Origin: Gammaproteobacteria bacterium UBA2810
Lineage (GTDB): Bacteria > Pseudomonadota > Gammaproteobacteria > Enterobacterales > Succinivibrionaceae
Direction: 5' to 3'
DNA length: 36,579 nt
NCBI GenBank assembly: GCA_002351705.1
Contig: DEHC01000049.1
Coordinates: forward strand, 1 to 36,579
Made by a program: the position numbers and the translations under genes. Positions within the stretch are counted from its first letter, which is position 1. Each line of letters opens with the position of its first letter. The notes beneath the pieces are model-generated. The model saw only the letters and a list, made by a program, of their open reading frames with translations. It did not search any database and was not told where the DNA came from. Below are positions 1 to 7,992 of the stretch, in pieces.

Positions 1-52
1 AGTATAGCTGAATTATACGGTTCTCATGCTCCTTTTGCAATTTATTTATTAA

Positions 53-1057
53 GAGTTCCTGAGCCTTAACCCTCTCTACGGCACTCTGCTCGGATATACC
101 GAAGATGAGATAACGCAATATTTCGGAGAGCACCTGAGAGCCGCAGCCGCATCAATCTTCAAAATAAGCTCCGATAAAGTAACGGACATACAGCTCAGCC
201 AGGTTATGGATGAGCTCAGGAGACATTACGACGGCTACTGTTTCGACAAAAAAGCATCTGTACACGTATACCAGCCATGGTCAGTGCTGCAGTTCCTGTC
301 GCCTGATGGCTGTCATGAGTTCTCTGACTACTGGTTTCAGGACAGCGGAATGAGTTCTCTCCTCGATAATTTTGTCAGATTCACCGGCGGAGTAACCGCC
401 GGTGACTGCAGCACTCATTCCATCGACTGGAACAGCTTCGTGATGAACACTGATCTGAACAGCCCGTCAAACCGTCTGGCCATCCTTACCCAGTGCGGGT
501 ACTTCACCATCAAAAAAAACACGGACAAACGTGTCCGCGTCGGGCTGCCGAATCTGGAGCTGCGCCATGCCTGGGCATATCTCCTGAGCAACAGGATCCG
601 TGACGCAAACCACATACCCGATGAGTTGACCGACAGTGTAGATGACGCCTCCCAGGTTCTGCGCAAGCCTGATTTTTCCGTGGAGGAACTTACTGTATTG
701 TTCAATGGCATCTATAAGGTTCTGAACAGCAAAAACAAAATTGAAACCGAATACGCGGCATGCAACACTCCGGCGCTTTACTGCCTTGGGTCAGGTTATG
801 ACGTCAGAACCGAAGTGCCGGAGAAAGGAGGCCGGGCTGATCTTACTTTTGAATTTATGGATCGCCGGATAATTATCGAAATGAAATGCGTCCGGGAAGG
901 CGAATTAGCGGAAAGGAAGCTCAGTGAGGCAGAATCGCAGGTTCTGGCACATGATTGCGGCTGCTATATCCCGGTCAAGCCGCTCCGCAGGTTCGCCATG
1001 GTTTTCTCCGTTCCGCTTCAGAAAATCGTGCCGGCAAAGGAAATAGATGCCGGCTGA
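53..1057 (+). pseudogene. 5'-truncated AAA-ATPase-like/PD-(D/E)XK gene copy
   Basis: This is the 3' part of a gene nearly identical to the complete one at 1333-2970. Similarity starts abruptly at about position 58 and runs to the stop at 1057. Reading the frame upstream gives a TAA at 50-52, so the P-loop half (RPRRFGKS and the LIDEYD Walker B) is missing and no normal start exists. What remains is the linker region and the C-terminal nuclease domain, with the D...EMK signature of PD-(D/E)XK enzymes (GGRADLTFEF then IIIEMKC). An ATG at 206 could in principle start a nuclease-only product, but it has no good ribosome binding site. The first 50 bases of the window are AT-rich and unrelated to the intact copy. 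I read this as a dead duplicate left by unequal recombination or insertion. The truncation is directly visible; its cause is inferred. Confidence 0.85.
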
Positions 1058-1199
1058 TCCAGGAAAGCAGCCAGGAAATGGGGCGGGCAGGTCCTGCTTT
1101 GCCGTTTTCCCTTAATCTGCCCTTATTTTTGCAGTTTTCGCTTAATTTTGACTTTTTTTTAAGGGAAAAGTCTCACCCTCTGAGGGAATAACGCCTGTC
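58..1199 (+). repeat. Tandem duplication, copy A
   Basis: Copy A matches 1971-3113 at an offset of 1913-1914 bases. It includes the 3' part of the AAA-type gene and about 140 bases beyond the stop. Positions 200-450 are identical to 2113-2363 by eye, while the flanks differ at scattered bases, which suggests gene conversion. Confidence 0.9.
1105..1169. repeat. Inverted-repeat tail element, copy A
   Basis: TTTTCCCTTAA at 1105-1115 is the exact reverse complement of TTAAGGGAAAA at 1159-1169, enclosing an AT-rich 43-base core. The same element follows the second gene copy at 3018-3082. It could be a weak terminator or a miniature mobile element; the sequence does not decide. Confidence 0.6.
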
Positions 1200-1239
1200 A
1201 GGAGGAGATTTCCGGCAGCGGGCGGTGATTGTGCTGGCC

Positions 1240-1269
1240 TTGACAGGTACCGCAGCTCTAGTGCTTAAT
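1240..1269 (+). promoter_or_regulatory. Candidate sigma-70 promoter of the intact AAA-type gene
   Basis: A perfect -35 box TTGACA at 1240-1245 is followed after 18 bases by CTTAAT at 1264-1269 (4 of 6 matches to TATAAT). This lies about 65 bases before the proposed start at 1333. Confidence 0.4.
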
Positions 1270-1332
1270 ACCCGGCGGCAGGCAAAGACAAATGTTACAC
1301 TGCTGTCCGGAAATTCTTTAAAGGCTGGGCGC

Positions 1333-2970
1333 ATGATGAAAAAATTACCTATAGGCAAACAGTCATTTGACGCAGTCAGAGCCGGAGATATGGTCTACGT
1401 CGACAAGACAGACATCATCTTCCGGATGATTCAGAACCTTGACCAGTGCTTCATCTCGCGCCCGCGGAGATTCGGCAAGAGTCTTCTGGTATCAACACTG
1501 GAAAGCCTCTTCTCGCGCGGCACGGAAATGTTCAAAGGCCTTGCGATCGAGAAGCTCTGGACTGATGTGAAGTACAAGGTCATGCACCTTGATTTCTCGT
1601 ACATCAGCTGCAGGACAGCAGATGAATTTGATGCAAAGTCCAGAGAATTGTTTATGGGAGAGCTCAGAAGACTCTGCTTTCCCCCGCAGATCATAGAATC
1701 CTGCAGCAAATGCAGTGATCTTGCGATGATGGCAGCCCGGGCTTTCAGTGCAATGGAGCTCAATTCTCTTGTTCTGCTGATTGATGAATACGATTCTCCC
1801 TTAAATCTCAATCTGCAGGACAAGACTGTTTTCGAGGGGATCAGATATAAGATCCGCGCATTCTACGCCGCCATCAAGGCAAATGAGGGAAATTTCCGCT
1901 TTGTCTTTGTCACCGGGGTCTCGCGCTTCAATAAGGTCGCGCTGTTCAGTGCCGGCTCAAGCATTCAGGACCTGAGCCTTAACCCCTTATACGGCAGTCT
2001 TCTGGGATACACAGAAGATGAGATCAGGCATTATTTCGGAGAGCACCTGAGAGCCGCGACCGCATCAATCTTCAAAATAAGCTGCGATGAGGTGACTGAC
2101 TCACAGATTGAACAGGTTATGGATGAGCTCAGGAGACATTACGACGGCTACTGTTTCGACAAAAAAGCATCTGTACACGTATACCAGCCATGGTCAGTGC
2201 TGCAGTTCCTGTCGCCTGATGGCTGTCATGAGTTCTCTGACTACTGGTTTCAGGACAGCGGAATGAGTTCTCTCCTCGATAATTTTGTCAGATTCACCGG
2301 CGGAGTAACCGCCGGTGACTGCAGCACTCATTCCATCGACTGGAACAGCTTCGTGATGAACACCGATCTGAACAGCCCTTCAAACCGTGCTGCCGTTCTG
2401 ACCCAGTGCGGGTACTTCACTATCAAAAAATCCACTGATAAACGTGTCCGCGTCGGGCTGCCGAATCTTGAGCTGCGCCATGCCTGGGCATATCTCCTGA
2501 TCAACAGGATCCGTGACGCAAACCACATACCCGATGAGTTGACCGACAGTGTAGATGACGCCTCCCTGGTTCTGCGCAAGCCTGATTTTTCCGTGGAGGA
2601 ACTTGCCGTACTCTTCAATGGCATATATAAAGTCCTGAACAGCCGCAACAAAATCTTGACCGAGTACGCGGCATGCGACACTCCGGCGCTTTACTGCCTT
2701 GGGTCAGGTTATGACGTCAGAACCGAAGTGCCGGAAAAAGGAGGCCGGGCTGATCTTACTTTTGAATTTATTGATCGCCGGATAATTATCGAAATGAAAT
2801 GCGTCCGGGAAGGCGAACCGGCAGAAAAGAAGCTCAGTGAGGCAGAATCGCAGGTTCTGGCACATGATTACGGCAGCTATGTACCGGCCAAGCCGCTCCG
2901 GAGGTTCGCCATGGTTTTTTCCGTTCCGCTTCAGAAGATCGTGCTGGCAAAGGAAATCGAGGCCGGCTGA
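1333..2970 (+). CDS. AAA-ATPase-like protein with C-terminal PD-(D/E)XK nuclease domain
   Basis: The 545-residue product has the layout of the AAA-ATPase_like (PF09820) plus PD-(D/E)XK nuclease (PF08011) family. It has the typical opening KKLPIGKQSF, then VYVDKT, the P-loop RPRRFGKS at residues 43-50, and Walker B LVLLIDEYD near 149-154. A C-terminal nuclease follows with GGRADLTFEF and IIIEMKC supplying the acidic and lysine residues. Cellular function of the family is not established; ATP-dependent nucleic-acid processing is inferred. The frame is open upstream to 1225, but ATG 1333 (or 1336) gives the family's usual N-terminus and follows AAAGG. It lies in tandem behind a truncated copy of itself. 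There is no signal peptide, so it is presumably cytoplasmic. Confidence 0.9.
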   Translation: MMKKLPIGKQSFDAVRAGDMVYVDKTDIIFRMIQNLDQCFISRPRRFGKSLLVSTLESLFSRGTEMFKGLAIEKLWTDVKYKVMHLDFSYISCRTADEFDAKSRELFMGELRRLCFPPQIIESCSKCSDLAMMAARAFSAMELNSLVLLIDEYDSPLNLNLQDKTVFEGIRYKIRAFYAAIKANEGNFRFVFVTGVSRFNKVALFSAGSSIQDLSLNPLYGSLLGYTEDEIRHYFGEHLRAATASIFKISCDEVTDSQIEQVMDELRRHYDGYCFDKKASVHVYQPWSVLQFLSPDGCHEFSDYWFQDSGMSSLLDNFVRFTGGVTAGDCSTHSIDWNSFVMNTDLNSPSNRAAVLTQCGYFTIKKSTDKRVRVGLPNLELRHAWAYLLINRIRDANHIPDELTDSVDDASLVLRKPDFSVEELAVLFNGIYKVLNSRNKILTEYAACDTPALYCLGSGYDVRTEVPEKGGRADLTFEFIDRRIIIEMKCVREGEPAEKKLSEAESQVLAHDYGSYVPAKPLRRFAMVFSVPLQKIVLAKEIEAG

Positions 2971-3113
2971 TCCCCTGAAGCTGCATGGGAGAGGGGCGGG
3001 CAGGTCCTGCTCCGCCGTTTTCCCTTAATCTGCCCTTATTTTTGCAGGTTTCGCTTACTTTTGAACATTTTTTAAGGGAAAAGTCTCCCCCTCTAAGGGA
3101 AAGACGCCTGTCC
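1971..3113 (+). repeat. Tandem duplication, copy B
   Basis: This copy corresponds to 58-1199 and covers the 3' portion of the intact AAA-type gene plus its tail. The tail runs into the 3' end of the opposing Fic gene, so the last 19 or so Fic codons are repeat sequence. Confidence 0.9.
3018..3082. repeat. Inverted-repeat tail element, copy B
   Basis: TTTTCCCTTAA at 3018-3028 and TTAAGGGAAAA at 3072-3082 form the same 11-base inverted repeat as at 1105-1169. It overlaps the last codons of the Fic gene on the opposite strand. Confidence 0.6.
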
Positions 3114-3987
3114 CGGGGACCCAGGCCTCCGGTGTATCTCCCGAAATAGCGAGCCTTTCCTCCAGATTCCTGTATGCCGCCAGGATTATTCCCAGAAAGT
3201 ACCTGACGAAGGGCTCCGGATCCTCCGTTCCCTCATGCCAGCCTTTCTCTGAGGCTGAGAGCGCGTTGTAGTAAAGCTCACCGTCCTTAAGGATCCTCTC
3301 TTCGATCGTGATGTACCGACCAACGGAAAAGCTGTTCCTGAGGAGCAGGAGCATGGTGAGCAGGCGGCTCATCCGGCCGTTCCCGTCATTGAACGGATGG
3401 ATGCAGAGGAAGTCGTGGATGAAGACCGGGATCGCTATGAGCGAATCGATCTCATCGTCCTGTGTCACGCGGCCGTACTCGGTGCAGAGGTTCGAGAGCG
3501 CCTCCGGAGTCTCGAAGGGCGACGGCGGAGTAAAGAGCGTCTCGGTGTGCCCGTCAGGACAGGCGGCGCTGATGTAGTTCTGCACGCTTTTGGTCTTTCC
3601 GGCCCACGTGGCTCCGGTGCGGCCGTAGAGGATTTTGTGGAGCTGCAGGATGTAGTTGGGAGTCAGGGGGATCGCGTCAAAGCTCTCAAGAATGACGTCA
3701 AGCGCGTCGGCGTATCCCGCAATCTGCTCCTCGGCGCTGCTCTGCGGCTCATCCTTTCCATTCGCAATAAGCCTGATGCGCTCATCGGGGGCAGTGATGC
3801 CCTCGATGGCGTTAGATGCCCTGATGCTCTTGAGCCTTGCTGACCGGGCAAGTGCCTGGAGCTTGTCTTCTTTCTCCTGCAGGAGCGGCTCAGTCCTCTG
3901 GGCTGCGGCTGAGACTGAGCCCGCAAGCCTCTCCATTTCCGGATACCAGCGCCTCTCTTTGAGTGCTGAATAGCTGAAAGTCCTCAA
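3055..3987 (-). CDS. Fic family protein (class II), altered C-terminus
   Basis: Fic enzymes usually transfer AMP from ATP to hydroxyl side chains of target proteins. The core motif is complete at residues 197-208, HPFNDGNGRMSR, with the catalytic histidine at 197. An N-terminal SNAIEG at residues 58-63 fits the (S/T)xxxE(G/N) inhibitory helix, placing it in class II. The start is TTG at 3987, chosen because GAGGTGG lies just upstream and the N-terminus resembles relatives. Related proteins commonly continue into a winged helix after the Fic fold. Here the product stops at 310 residues, and its final 19 or so residues are encoded by the tail of the neighbouring duplicated unit, so the original C-terminus was probably lost. 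The Fic core looks intact and may still be active. Confidence 0.88.
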   Translation of the reverse strand: MRTFSYSALKERRWYPEMERLAGSVSAAAQRTEPLLQEKEDKLQALARSARLKSIRASNAIEGITAPDERIRLIANGKDEPQSSAEEQIAGYADALDVILESFDAIPLTPNYILQLHKILYGRTGATWAGKTKSVQNYISAACPDGHTETLFTPPSPFETPEALSNLCTEYGRVTQDDEIDSLIAIPVFIHDFLCIHPFNDGNGRMSRLLTMLLLLRNSFSVGRYITIEERILKDGELYYNALSASEKGWHEGTEDPEPFVRYFLGIILAAYRNLEERLAISGDTPEAWVPGTGVFPLEGETFPLKNVQK

Positions 3988-4155
3988 GATCCACCTCTGT
4001 CTGTGCTTCCCGGATTATGGCAGAAATCAGGTTAGAAGGGGATGACGGATGGGCATCAGCATTCCAAGCTTCGGATGCTGCACCGGCAATCCGGATGATC
4101 TCTGATGTGATTTTGACCGGTTTTCTGAAAAATTATGTCTTTGAATAGGGATTTT

Positions 4156-4171
4156 TGTGATATGCGTCACA
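4156..4171. promoter_or_regulatory. CRP-type binding site
   Basis: TGTGATATGCGTCACA is a perfect TGTGA-N6-TCACA palindrome flanked by T runs, as in CRP sites. It is centred about 67 bases before the yaaW start. A GATAAG at 4190-4195 could be the -10 box, which would put the site near -40, a class II activator position. The box match is seen; regulation is inferred. Confidence 0.65.
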
Positions 4172-4230
4172 TTTTTTTTTGTGGGGCCTGATAAGCTGTG
4201 AACATAACCTGATTCAGGAGGCATTTGATT

Positions 4231-5055
4231 ATGTCATATAGGGAAGACTGTGATCTTGAATTTCTGTCCCAGGTCAAATCAGAGGATTTGAATGACCTGG
4301 TTCATCTGCTGATTTACGACAAAGACGGACTAAAACGATTCAGTGAAGAGCTGTCACTTCGGGATTCCTATATACGGTACAATCCTGATCATCATCAGTA
4401 TTGGAAGGATATTGCCGGTGAGCTTCAGTGTTATGGCGCAAATTCAATCCTGACAATTTTCAGGGGCGGCAAGGGAGTTCTCTACCGGGAAATACTCTGC
4501 GATGTATGCGACGGCATGAAAGTCGAGTACGAGAAGGGTGCCCGCATAGAAAAAATTGAAGACAGCATGCTCATGGAAATAATCCGGAGAAGTTTTGACA
4601 AAATGTCTTCGGATGACATGAAGGATTTGGCCAAAACGTTAGGCCTGAAGGACTGGTCTTCAGTAACTCCCCAGGTGCTTACCGGTGCCATTCAGGCAAT
4701 GATAGCGGCAGGCGGCTTCGCGTCGTATCAGATAGCTGTAATCGTTGCCAATGCGGTGTGGAAAGCACTTTTCGGCGCCGGACTTTCTTTCGCGACCAAT
4801 GCCAGCATAACGCGCGCTCTCTCTATTTTTGCCGGCCCGATCGGATGGATTATCACCGGCCTGTGGACTATTGTCGATATTGCTGGCCCCGCGACAAGGG
4901 TTACTATTCCTGCCGCTTTCCTGATTGCTCTGCTGAGAAGAAAAGTTAAAGCCGGCGACAACGGCACCGGTAATCCTTCTCAGGCTCCGAAAGTTCCGTC
5001 ACCACATAATGATGGCGGCGGGGCCAAAAATGTGCTCTATTATGATGATGACTGA
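4231..5055 (+). CDS. yaaW: YaaW-like protein (DUF3944/UPF0174)
   Basis: The 274-residue product resembles Escherichia coli YaaW: an N-terminal DUF3944 stretch (YREDCDLEFLSQVKSEDLND), then the conserved IAGELQCYGANSI and GKGVLYREILCDV blocks, then a hydrophobic, alanine- and glycine-rich half ending in RVTIPAAFLIALLRR. The hydrophobic half (about residues 155-245) could sit in a membrane. Function in the family is unknown. ATG 4231 was preferred over the in-frame TTG at 4225 because CAGGAGG lies nine bases upstream of it. The tail beyond residue 245 is polar and ends in YYDDD. Base composition is more AT-rich than the core genes downstream, which fits an accessory origin. A CRP-type site lies upstream, divergent from the Fic gene. 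Confidence 0.85.
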   Translation: MSYREDCDLEFLSQVKSEDLNDLVHLLIYDKDGLKRFSEELSLRDSYIRYNPDHHQYWKDIAGELQCYGANSILTIFRGGKGVLYREILCDVCDGMKVEYEKGARIEKIEDSMLMEIIRRSFDKMSSDDMKDLAKTLGLKDWSSVTPQVLTGAIQAMIAAGGFASYQIAVIVANAVWKALFGAGLSFATNASITRALSIFAGPIGWIITGLWTIVDIAGPATRVTIPAAFLIALLRRKVKAGDNGTGNPSQAPKVPSPHNDGGGAKNVLYYDDD

Positions 5056-5194
5056 GCCTGACGGCAATCAGTTAAAATTGAAGTGACAAGGGGCGCATGG
5101 GTGCGGCCCCTGCAGGGCAGACTGGTTCTCCCGACCGGCATTTACGTGTGAGCTGTCTGGTTCTGCTGTGATTTGCTCATGTGAGGCATTTGCT

Positions 5195-5416
5195 ATGGAT
5201 AACAACTCATCCGGCAGCAGTGAAGGGTCTTTCAGGCAGGACGCAAGAGATGCATTGGACAAGGTCCTGAGAGAAAAGCAGCCATTGTCTGGAAAAGTAG
5301 ACATCCACCAGGATCCCGGTGTGAATATTACGTTTAAAGACTGGCTGCGGGTCGGAGGAAAGCTTGCCAGGAGGCGCTGGGAGAGGCTTACGGGCAAACC
5401 AGGCAGCCGCCAGTAA
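5195..5416 (+). CDS. Small hypothetical protein
   Basis: A 73-residue ORF starts at ATG 5195. Its leader (TGAGG, then CATTTGCT before ATG) closely resembles the leader of the gene upstream (AGGAGG, then CATTTGATT), which supports real translation. A GTG at 5168 would extend it by nine residues. The product is charged: serine-rich at first, then an acidic and lysine-rich middle, then a basic end (KLARRRWERLTGK). There is no membrane segment. I do not recognise a family. The strong terminator at 5441-5475 follows it closely, consistent with this being the last gene of a unit with yaaW. Confidence 0.5.
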   Translation: MDNNSSGSSEGSFRQDARDALDKVLREKQPLSGKVDIHQDPGVNITFKDWLRVGGKLARRRWERLTGKPGSRQ

Positions 5417-5440
5417 TTCAAGCGGCCTGTTACACGTCCT

Positions 5441-5475
5441 GCCGGAAGGGAGTCATGCTTCTTTCCGGCCCTTTT
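5441..5475. terminator. Intrinsic terminator, probably bidirectional
   Basis: GCCGGAAGGGAG (5441-5452) pairs over all 12 positions, with two G-T wobbles, with CTTCTTTCCGGC (5458-5469) around a five-base loop, followed by CCTTTT. It separates the small ORF from the convergent Sel1 gene. Confidence 0.8.
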
Positions 5476-5477
5476 GC

Positions 5478-6407
5478 TTATTTCGCCTTCAGCTCCAGAA
5501 GCTTGTCCTTCGCGCTCTGATACCCCTGGGCAGCGGACTTGCGGTACCATTTCACAGCCTCATTCATGTCCTGCCTCACTCCCGCCCCGATCTCGTACAT
5601 CATGCCGAGGCTGAACTGTGAGGCGGCATTGCCGAGCTGGGCGCCCTTCCGGTACCATCTTACCCACTCCGCCATATCCTGTTTTTCCCCGCGGCCCATT
5701 GTGATCATGCTGCCGAGGCCGAACATGCCTTCGGCATTTCCCTTGTCAGCAGCTTTCCTGAACCACCTGACAGCCTCGGAGTCATCCTGAGGGGCGCACG
5801 TGCCTTTCAGGTATGCCAGTGCCAGGTTCTGCATGGCTTTATCGTTGCCTGTGCCGGCGGATTTGCGGAACAGCCTCATGGCCTCATCGCAGTCCTGGCT
5901 GACGCCGATGCCCTTGTCGTAAAAGAGGGCGAGATTGTTGGCCGCCTCGTCATTTCCCTGCTTCTCGGCCTCGCGGTACCATTTCACTGCCTTCACGGCA
6001 TCGGTCTTCCCGCAGCTTTCTGATGTGTAGAAGATGCCCAGGTTGAGCTGTGCCGAGTCATTTACCTGCTCAGCGGACTTCAGGAGCCATTTCTCTGCCT
6101 CTCCGCAGTTCTTCCAGTCGCCCTCTCCGTTGCCGTACAGCACGCCGAGTGCGCCCTGTGCCGAGGCATCACCCCGCAGGGAGGCCTTCCGGAGCCACTT
6201 CTTGGCCTCGCTGAGATTCTTCCTGACTCCCAGACCATGGTAGTAAATGATGCCCAGCTGGTACTGGGCCTCGGCTTTGTCCTTGTTGGCAAGGCATGAT
6301 GCCATGACGGACTTCCGGTAGGATTTGTCCCTGCCAAGTCTGCCGGAGTCAAAGAGGAAGCAGTCATCTGCATGTGTGTGGAAAGAAAAGCGCTGCGGCT
6401 GATGCAA
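5478..6407 (-). CDS. Sel1-repeat protein, start region probably frameshifted
   Basis: Seven Sel1-like repeats of about 36 residues (pattern AxxxLGxxYxxGxGVxxDxxEAxxWYRKAAEQG) fill the product from about residue 43, ending LLELKAK. Such repeats form alpha-solenoids that bind other proteins. The open frame can only begin at a TTG (6407) with no ribosome binding site, or at an internal ATG near 6302. Just upstream in another frame, ATG 6429 with GGAG before it encodes a convincing export signal that stops at 6364-6366. A two-base gain or one-base loss near the CACACACA run at about 6370-6380 would fuse signal and repeats. I therefore suspect a periplasmic or surface protein disrupted by a frameshift, a slippage-prone locus, or a sequencing error. 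Confidence 0.8.
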   Translation of the reverse strand: MHQPQRFSFHTHADDCFLFDSGRLGRDKSYRKSVMASCLANKDKAEAQYQLGIIYYHGLGVRKNLSEAKKWLRKASLRGDASAQGALGVLYGNGEGDWKNCGEAEKWLLKSAEQVNDSAQLNLGIFYTSESCGKTDAVKAVKWYREAEKQGNDEAANNLALFYDKGIGVSQDCDEAMRLFRKSAGTGNDKAMQNLALAYLKGTCAPQDDSEAVRWFRKAADKGNAEGMFGLGSMITMGRGEKQDMAEWVRWYRKGAQLGNAASQFSLGMMYEIGAGVRQDMNEAVKWYRKSAAQGYQSAKDKLLELKAK

Positions 6408-6429
6408 GGAATTCTAAGGAAAGTCGCAT
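6364..6429 (-). other. Out-of-frame signal peptide of the Sel1 gene
   Basis: ATG 6429, preceded by GGAG, encodes MRLSLEFLASAAALFF followed by PHTCR and a stop at 6364-6366. It has a positive N-terminus, a hydrophobic core and small residues, as a signal peptide should. It runs into the Sel1 frame if the reading frame is corrected. Confidence 0.55.
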
Positions 6430-6505
6430 ATATTTCTCCATACAGGAACGGTGCGATCACGCATGCAGCAAAGCGGCATATTATCCCGCTATGGGTAGGT
6501 TTCCC

Positions 6506-6534
6506 TTGATTTTCATCACGTTTTGGAGTATAAA
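6506..6534 (+). promoter_or_regulatory. Promoter of rpmB-rpmG
   Basis: TTGATT at 6506-6511, a 17-base spacer and TATAAA at 6529-6534 form a good sigma-70 promoter. It gives an untranslated leader of about 70 bases before rpmB. Confidence 0.7.
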
Positions 6535-6613
6535 TAGCGGCATTCTGTTTTCTCTCCGGACCTGGCCTTCCGGAGCAGGAATACTCGAGTGTTTTTAAGT
6601 TTTGGAGTTTTTC

Positions 6614-6850
6614 ATGTCTAGAGTTTGTGAAGTTACCGGCAAAGGCGTTGCTGTCGGCAACACCCGTTCTCATGCAAAGAACGCGACCCGCCGCCGCTTT
6701 CTGCCGAACCTGCACAGCCATCGTTTCTGGGTAGAGTCCGAGAAGCGTTTCGTTACTCTCCGCCTTTCCACCCGTGCTATCCGCACTGTGGACAAGGTCG
6801 GCATTGACGCAGTCCTCAAGGATCTGCGTGCCAAGGGAATGAAGATCTAA
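6614..6850 (+). CDS. rpmB: 50S ribosomal protein L28
   Basis: The 78-residue protein has the L28 signature from its first residues (SRVCEVTGKGVAVGNTRSHA) through the basic RRRFLPNLHSHRFW block to the end LRAKGMKI. L28 binds 23S rRNA in the large subunit. ATG 6614 is preceded by GGAG six bases away; the in-frame TTG at 6602 lies before that ribosome binding site and is not used. rpmG follows after ten bases, as in Escherichia coli, under one promoter at 6506. Codon choice is that of a highly expressed gene and differs visibly from the GC-rich neighbours. Confidence 0.98.
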   Translation: MSRVCEVTGKGVAVGNTRSHAKNATRRRFLPNLHSHRFWVESEKRFVTLRLSTRAIRTVDKVGIDAVLKDLRAKGMKI

Positions 6851-6860
6851 GGAGGAAATT

Positions 6861-7028
6861 ATGGCAAAGGCAGGACGCGAAAAGATTCGTCTTAATTCTT
6901 CGGCTGGCACCGGTCATTTCTACACCACCACCAAGAACAAGCGCAAGACTCCCGGCAAGCTTGAAATGATGAAGTTTGACCCGGTTGCGCGCAAGCACGT
7001 AATCTACAAGGAAGGCAAGATCAAGTAA
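6861..7028 (+). CDS. rpmG: 50S ribosomal protein L33
   Basis: A 55-residue protein, too short for many ORF filters, starts at ATG 6861 behind AAGGAGG. MAKAGREKIRLNSSAGTGHF, then the TTTKNKRKTPGKLEMMKFDP stretch, and the end YKEGKIK are typical of L33. This is a cysteine-free form, like the zinc-independent type of enterics. It is the second gene of the rpmB-rpmG operon, and a strong terminator follows at 7075. Confidence 0.98.
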   Translation: MAKAGREKIRLNSSAGTGHFYTTTKNKRKTPGKLEMMKFDPVARKHVIYKEGKIK

Positions 7029-7074
7029 TCTTGCCCCGCTGCGGCGTCATCGCCGCGGCAGGTACTTGTTTAAG

Positions 7075-7100
7075 ACCCGGGCAAAGTCCCGGGTTTTTTT
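7075..7100 (+). terminator. Intrinsic terminator of rpmB-rpmG
   Basis: ACCCGGG (7075-7081) and CCCGGGT (7088-7094) form a perfect stem with a six-base loop, followed by a run of seven T. Confidence 0.92.
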
Positions 7101-7177
7101 ATATATGCGCACGGGAGGCATCTGAGCGTGTCTCCGCTGCTGCGCCCGGCCGCACTGGCCTTTCTGGGGGATATGAG

Positions 7178-7990
7178 ATGCCCGAGCTTCCCGAGGTTGA
7201 GGTAACGATAAAGGAGCTGAAGCCGAAGCTTGTCGGCAGAAGCATAACGAGAATCGACGTGAGGAACCCCCGCCTCCGCTTCCCGATCCCCTCTGAGATA
7301 CAGGAAATCGCCGGCGCCTCGGTGGAGTCACTGGAGCGGCGCGCCAAGTACATCTATATGCGCACTGACCATGGCACGGCCGTGGTGCACCTCGGCATGA
7401 CCGGGCATCTCTCGGTTGTGCCTCCAGAGAAGGAGATCGGGAAGCACGATCACTGGGACATGCTGCTCTCTGACGGCAACATCCTTCGCTACAACGATGT
7501 CCGCCGCTTCGGGGCGCTCCTCTGGACGAAGGGCGATCCCGCGGAGCTTGCGCCTCTCCGGGACCTCGGCCCAGAGCCGCTCAGTGACGCCTTTAATCCT
7601 GAATACCTTGAGAAAGCCCTCGCGAAGCGGGTTCTCGCCATCAAGTGCGCTCTCATGGACAACCGCATCGTGGTGGGGGTCGGCAACATCTACGCGAACG
7701 AGTCGCTGTTCCGCGCGGGGATTGACCCGAGGCGGGAGAGCGGGAGCATCACCGCTGAGGAGTGCGGGCGCCTTGTCGCTGTCATCAAGGACGTCATCAG
7801 CGAGGCGATTGAGAGCGGCGGCAGCACGATAAAGGACTTCTACACGCCGGACGGGGAGCCCGGGTATTTCGCGCAGAAGCTTGAGGTCTACGGAAGGACC
7901 GGCGAGCCCTGCGTGAAATGCGGCACGCCGATTGAGGCTGTGAGGCTCGGGCAGAGAAGCACGTTCTTCTGCCCGAAATGCCAGAAGTAG
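7178..7990 (+). CDS. mutM: Formamidopyrimidine-DNA glycosylase (Fpg)
   Basis: MutM removes 8-oxoguanine and other oxidised purines from DNA and cuts the abasic site by beta/delta elimination. The product (270 residues) starts PELPEVE after methionine removal, providing the catalytic proline and glutamate. The conserved lysine lies in the RRAKY block (residue 56 of the mature protein). VGVGNIYANE forms the helix-two-turn-helix, and the C-terminal zinc finger CVKCG...FFCPKCQ has all four cysteines. ATG 7178 was chosen because the family requires the proline right after the first methionine; the open frame extends upstream to 7031 without meaning. It sits after rpmG and faces coaD, as in enterics. 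Confidence 0.97.
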   Translation: MPELPEVEVTIKELKPKLVGRSITRIDVRNPRLRFPIPSEIQEIAGASVESLERRAKYIYMRTDHGTAVVHLGMTGHLSVVPPEKEIGKHDHWDMLLSDGNILRYNDVRRFGALLWTKGDPAELAPLRDLGPEPLSDAFNPEYLEKALAKRVLAIKCALMDNRIVVGVGNIYANESLFRAGIDPRRESGSITAEECGRLVAVIKDVISEAIESGGSTIKDFYTPDGEPGYFAQKLEVYGRTGEPCVKCGTPIEAVRLGQRSTFFCPKCQK

Positions 7991-7992
7991 GC

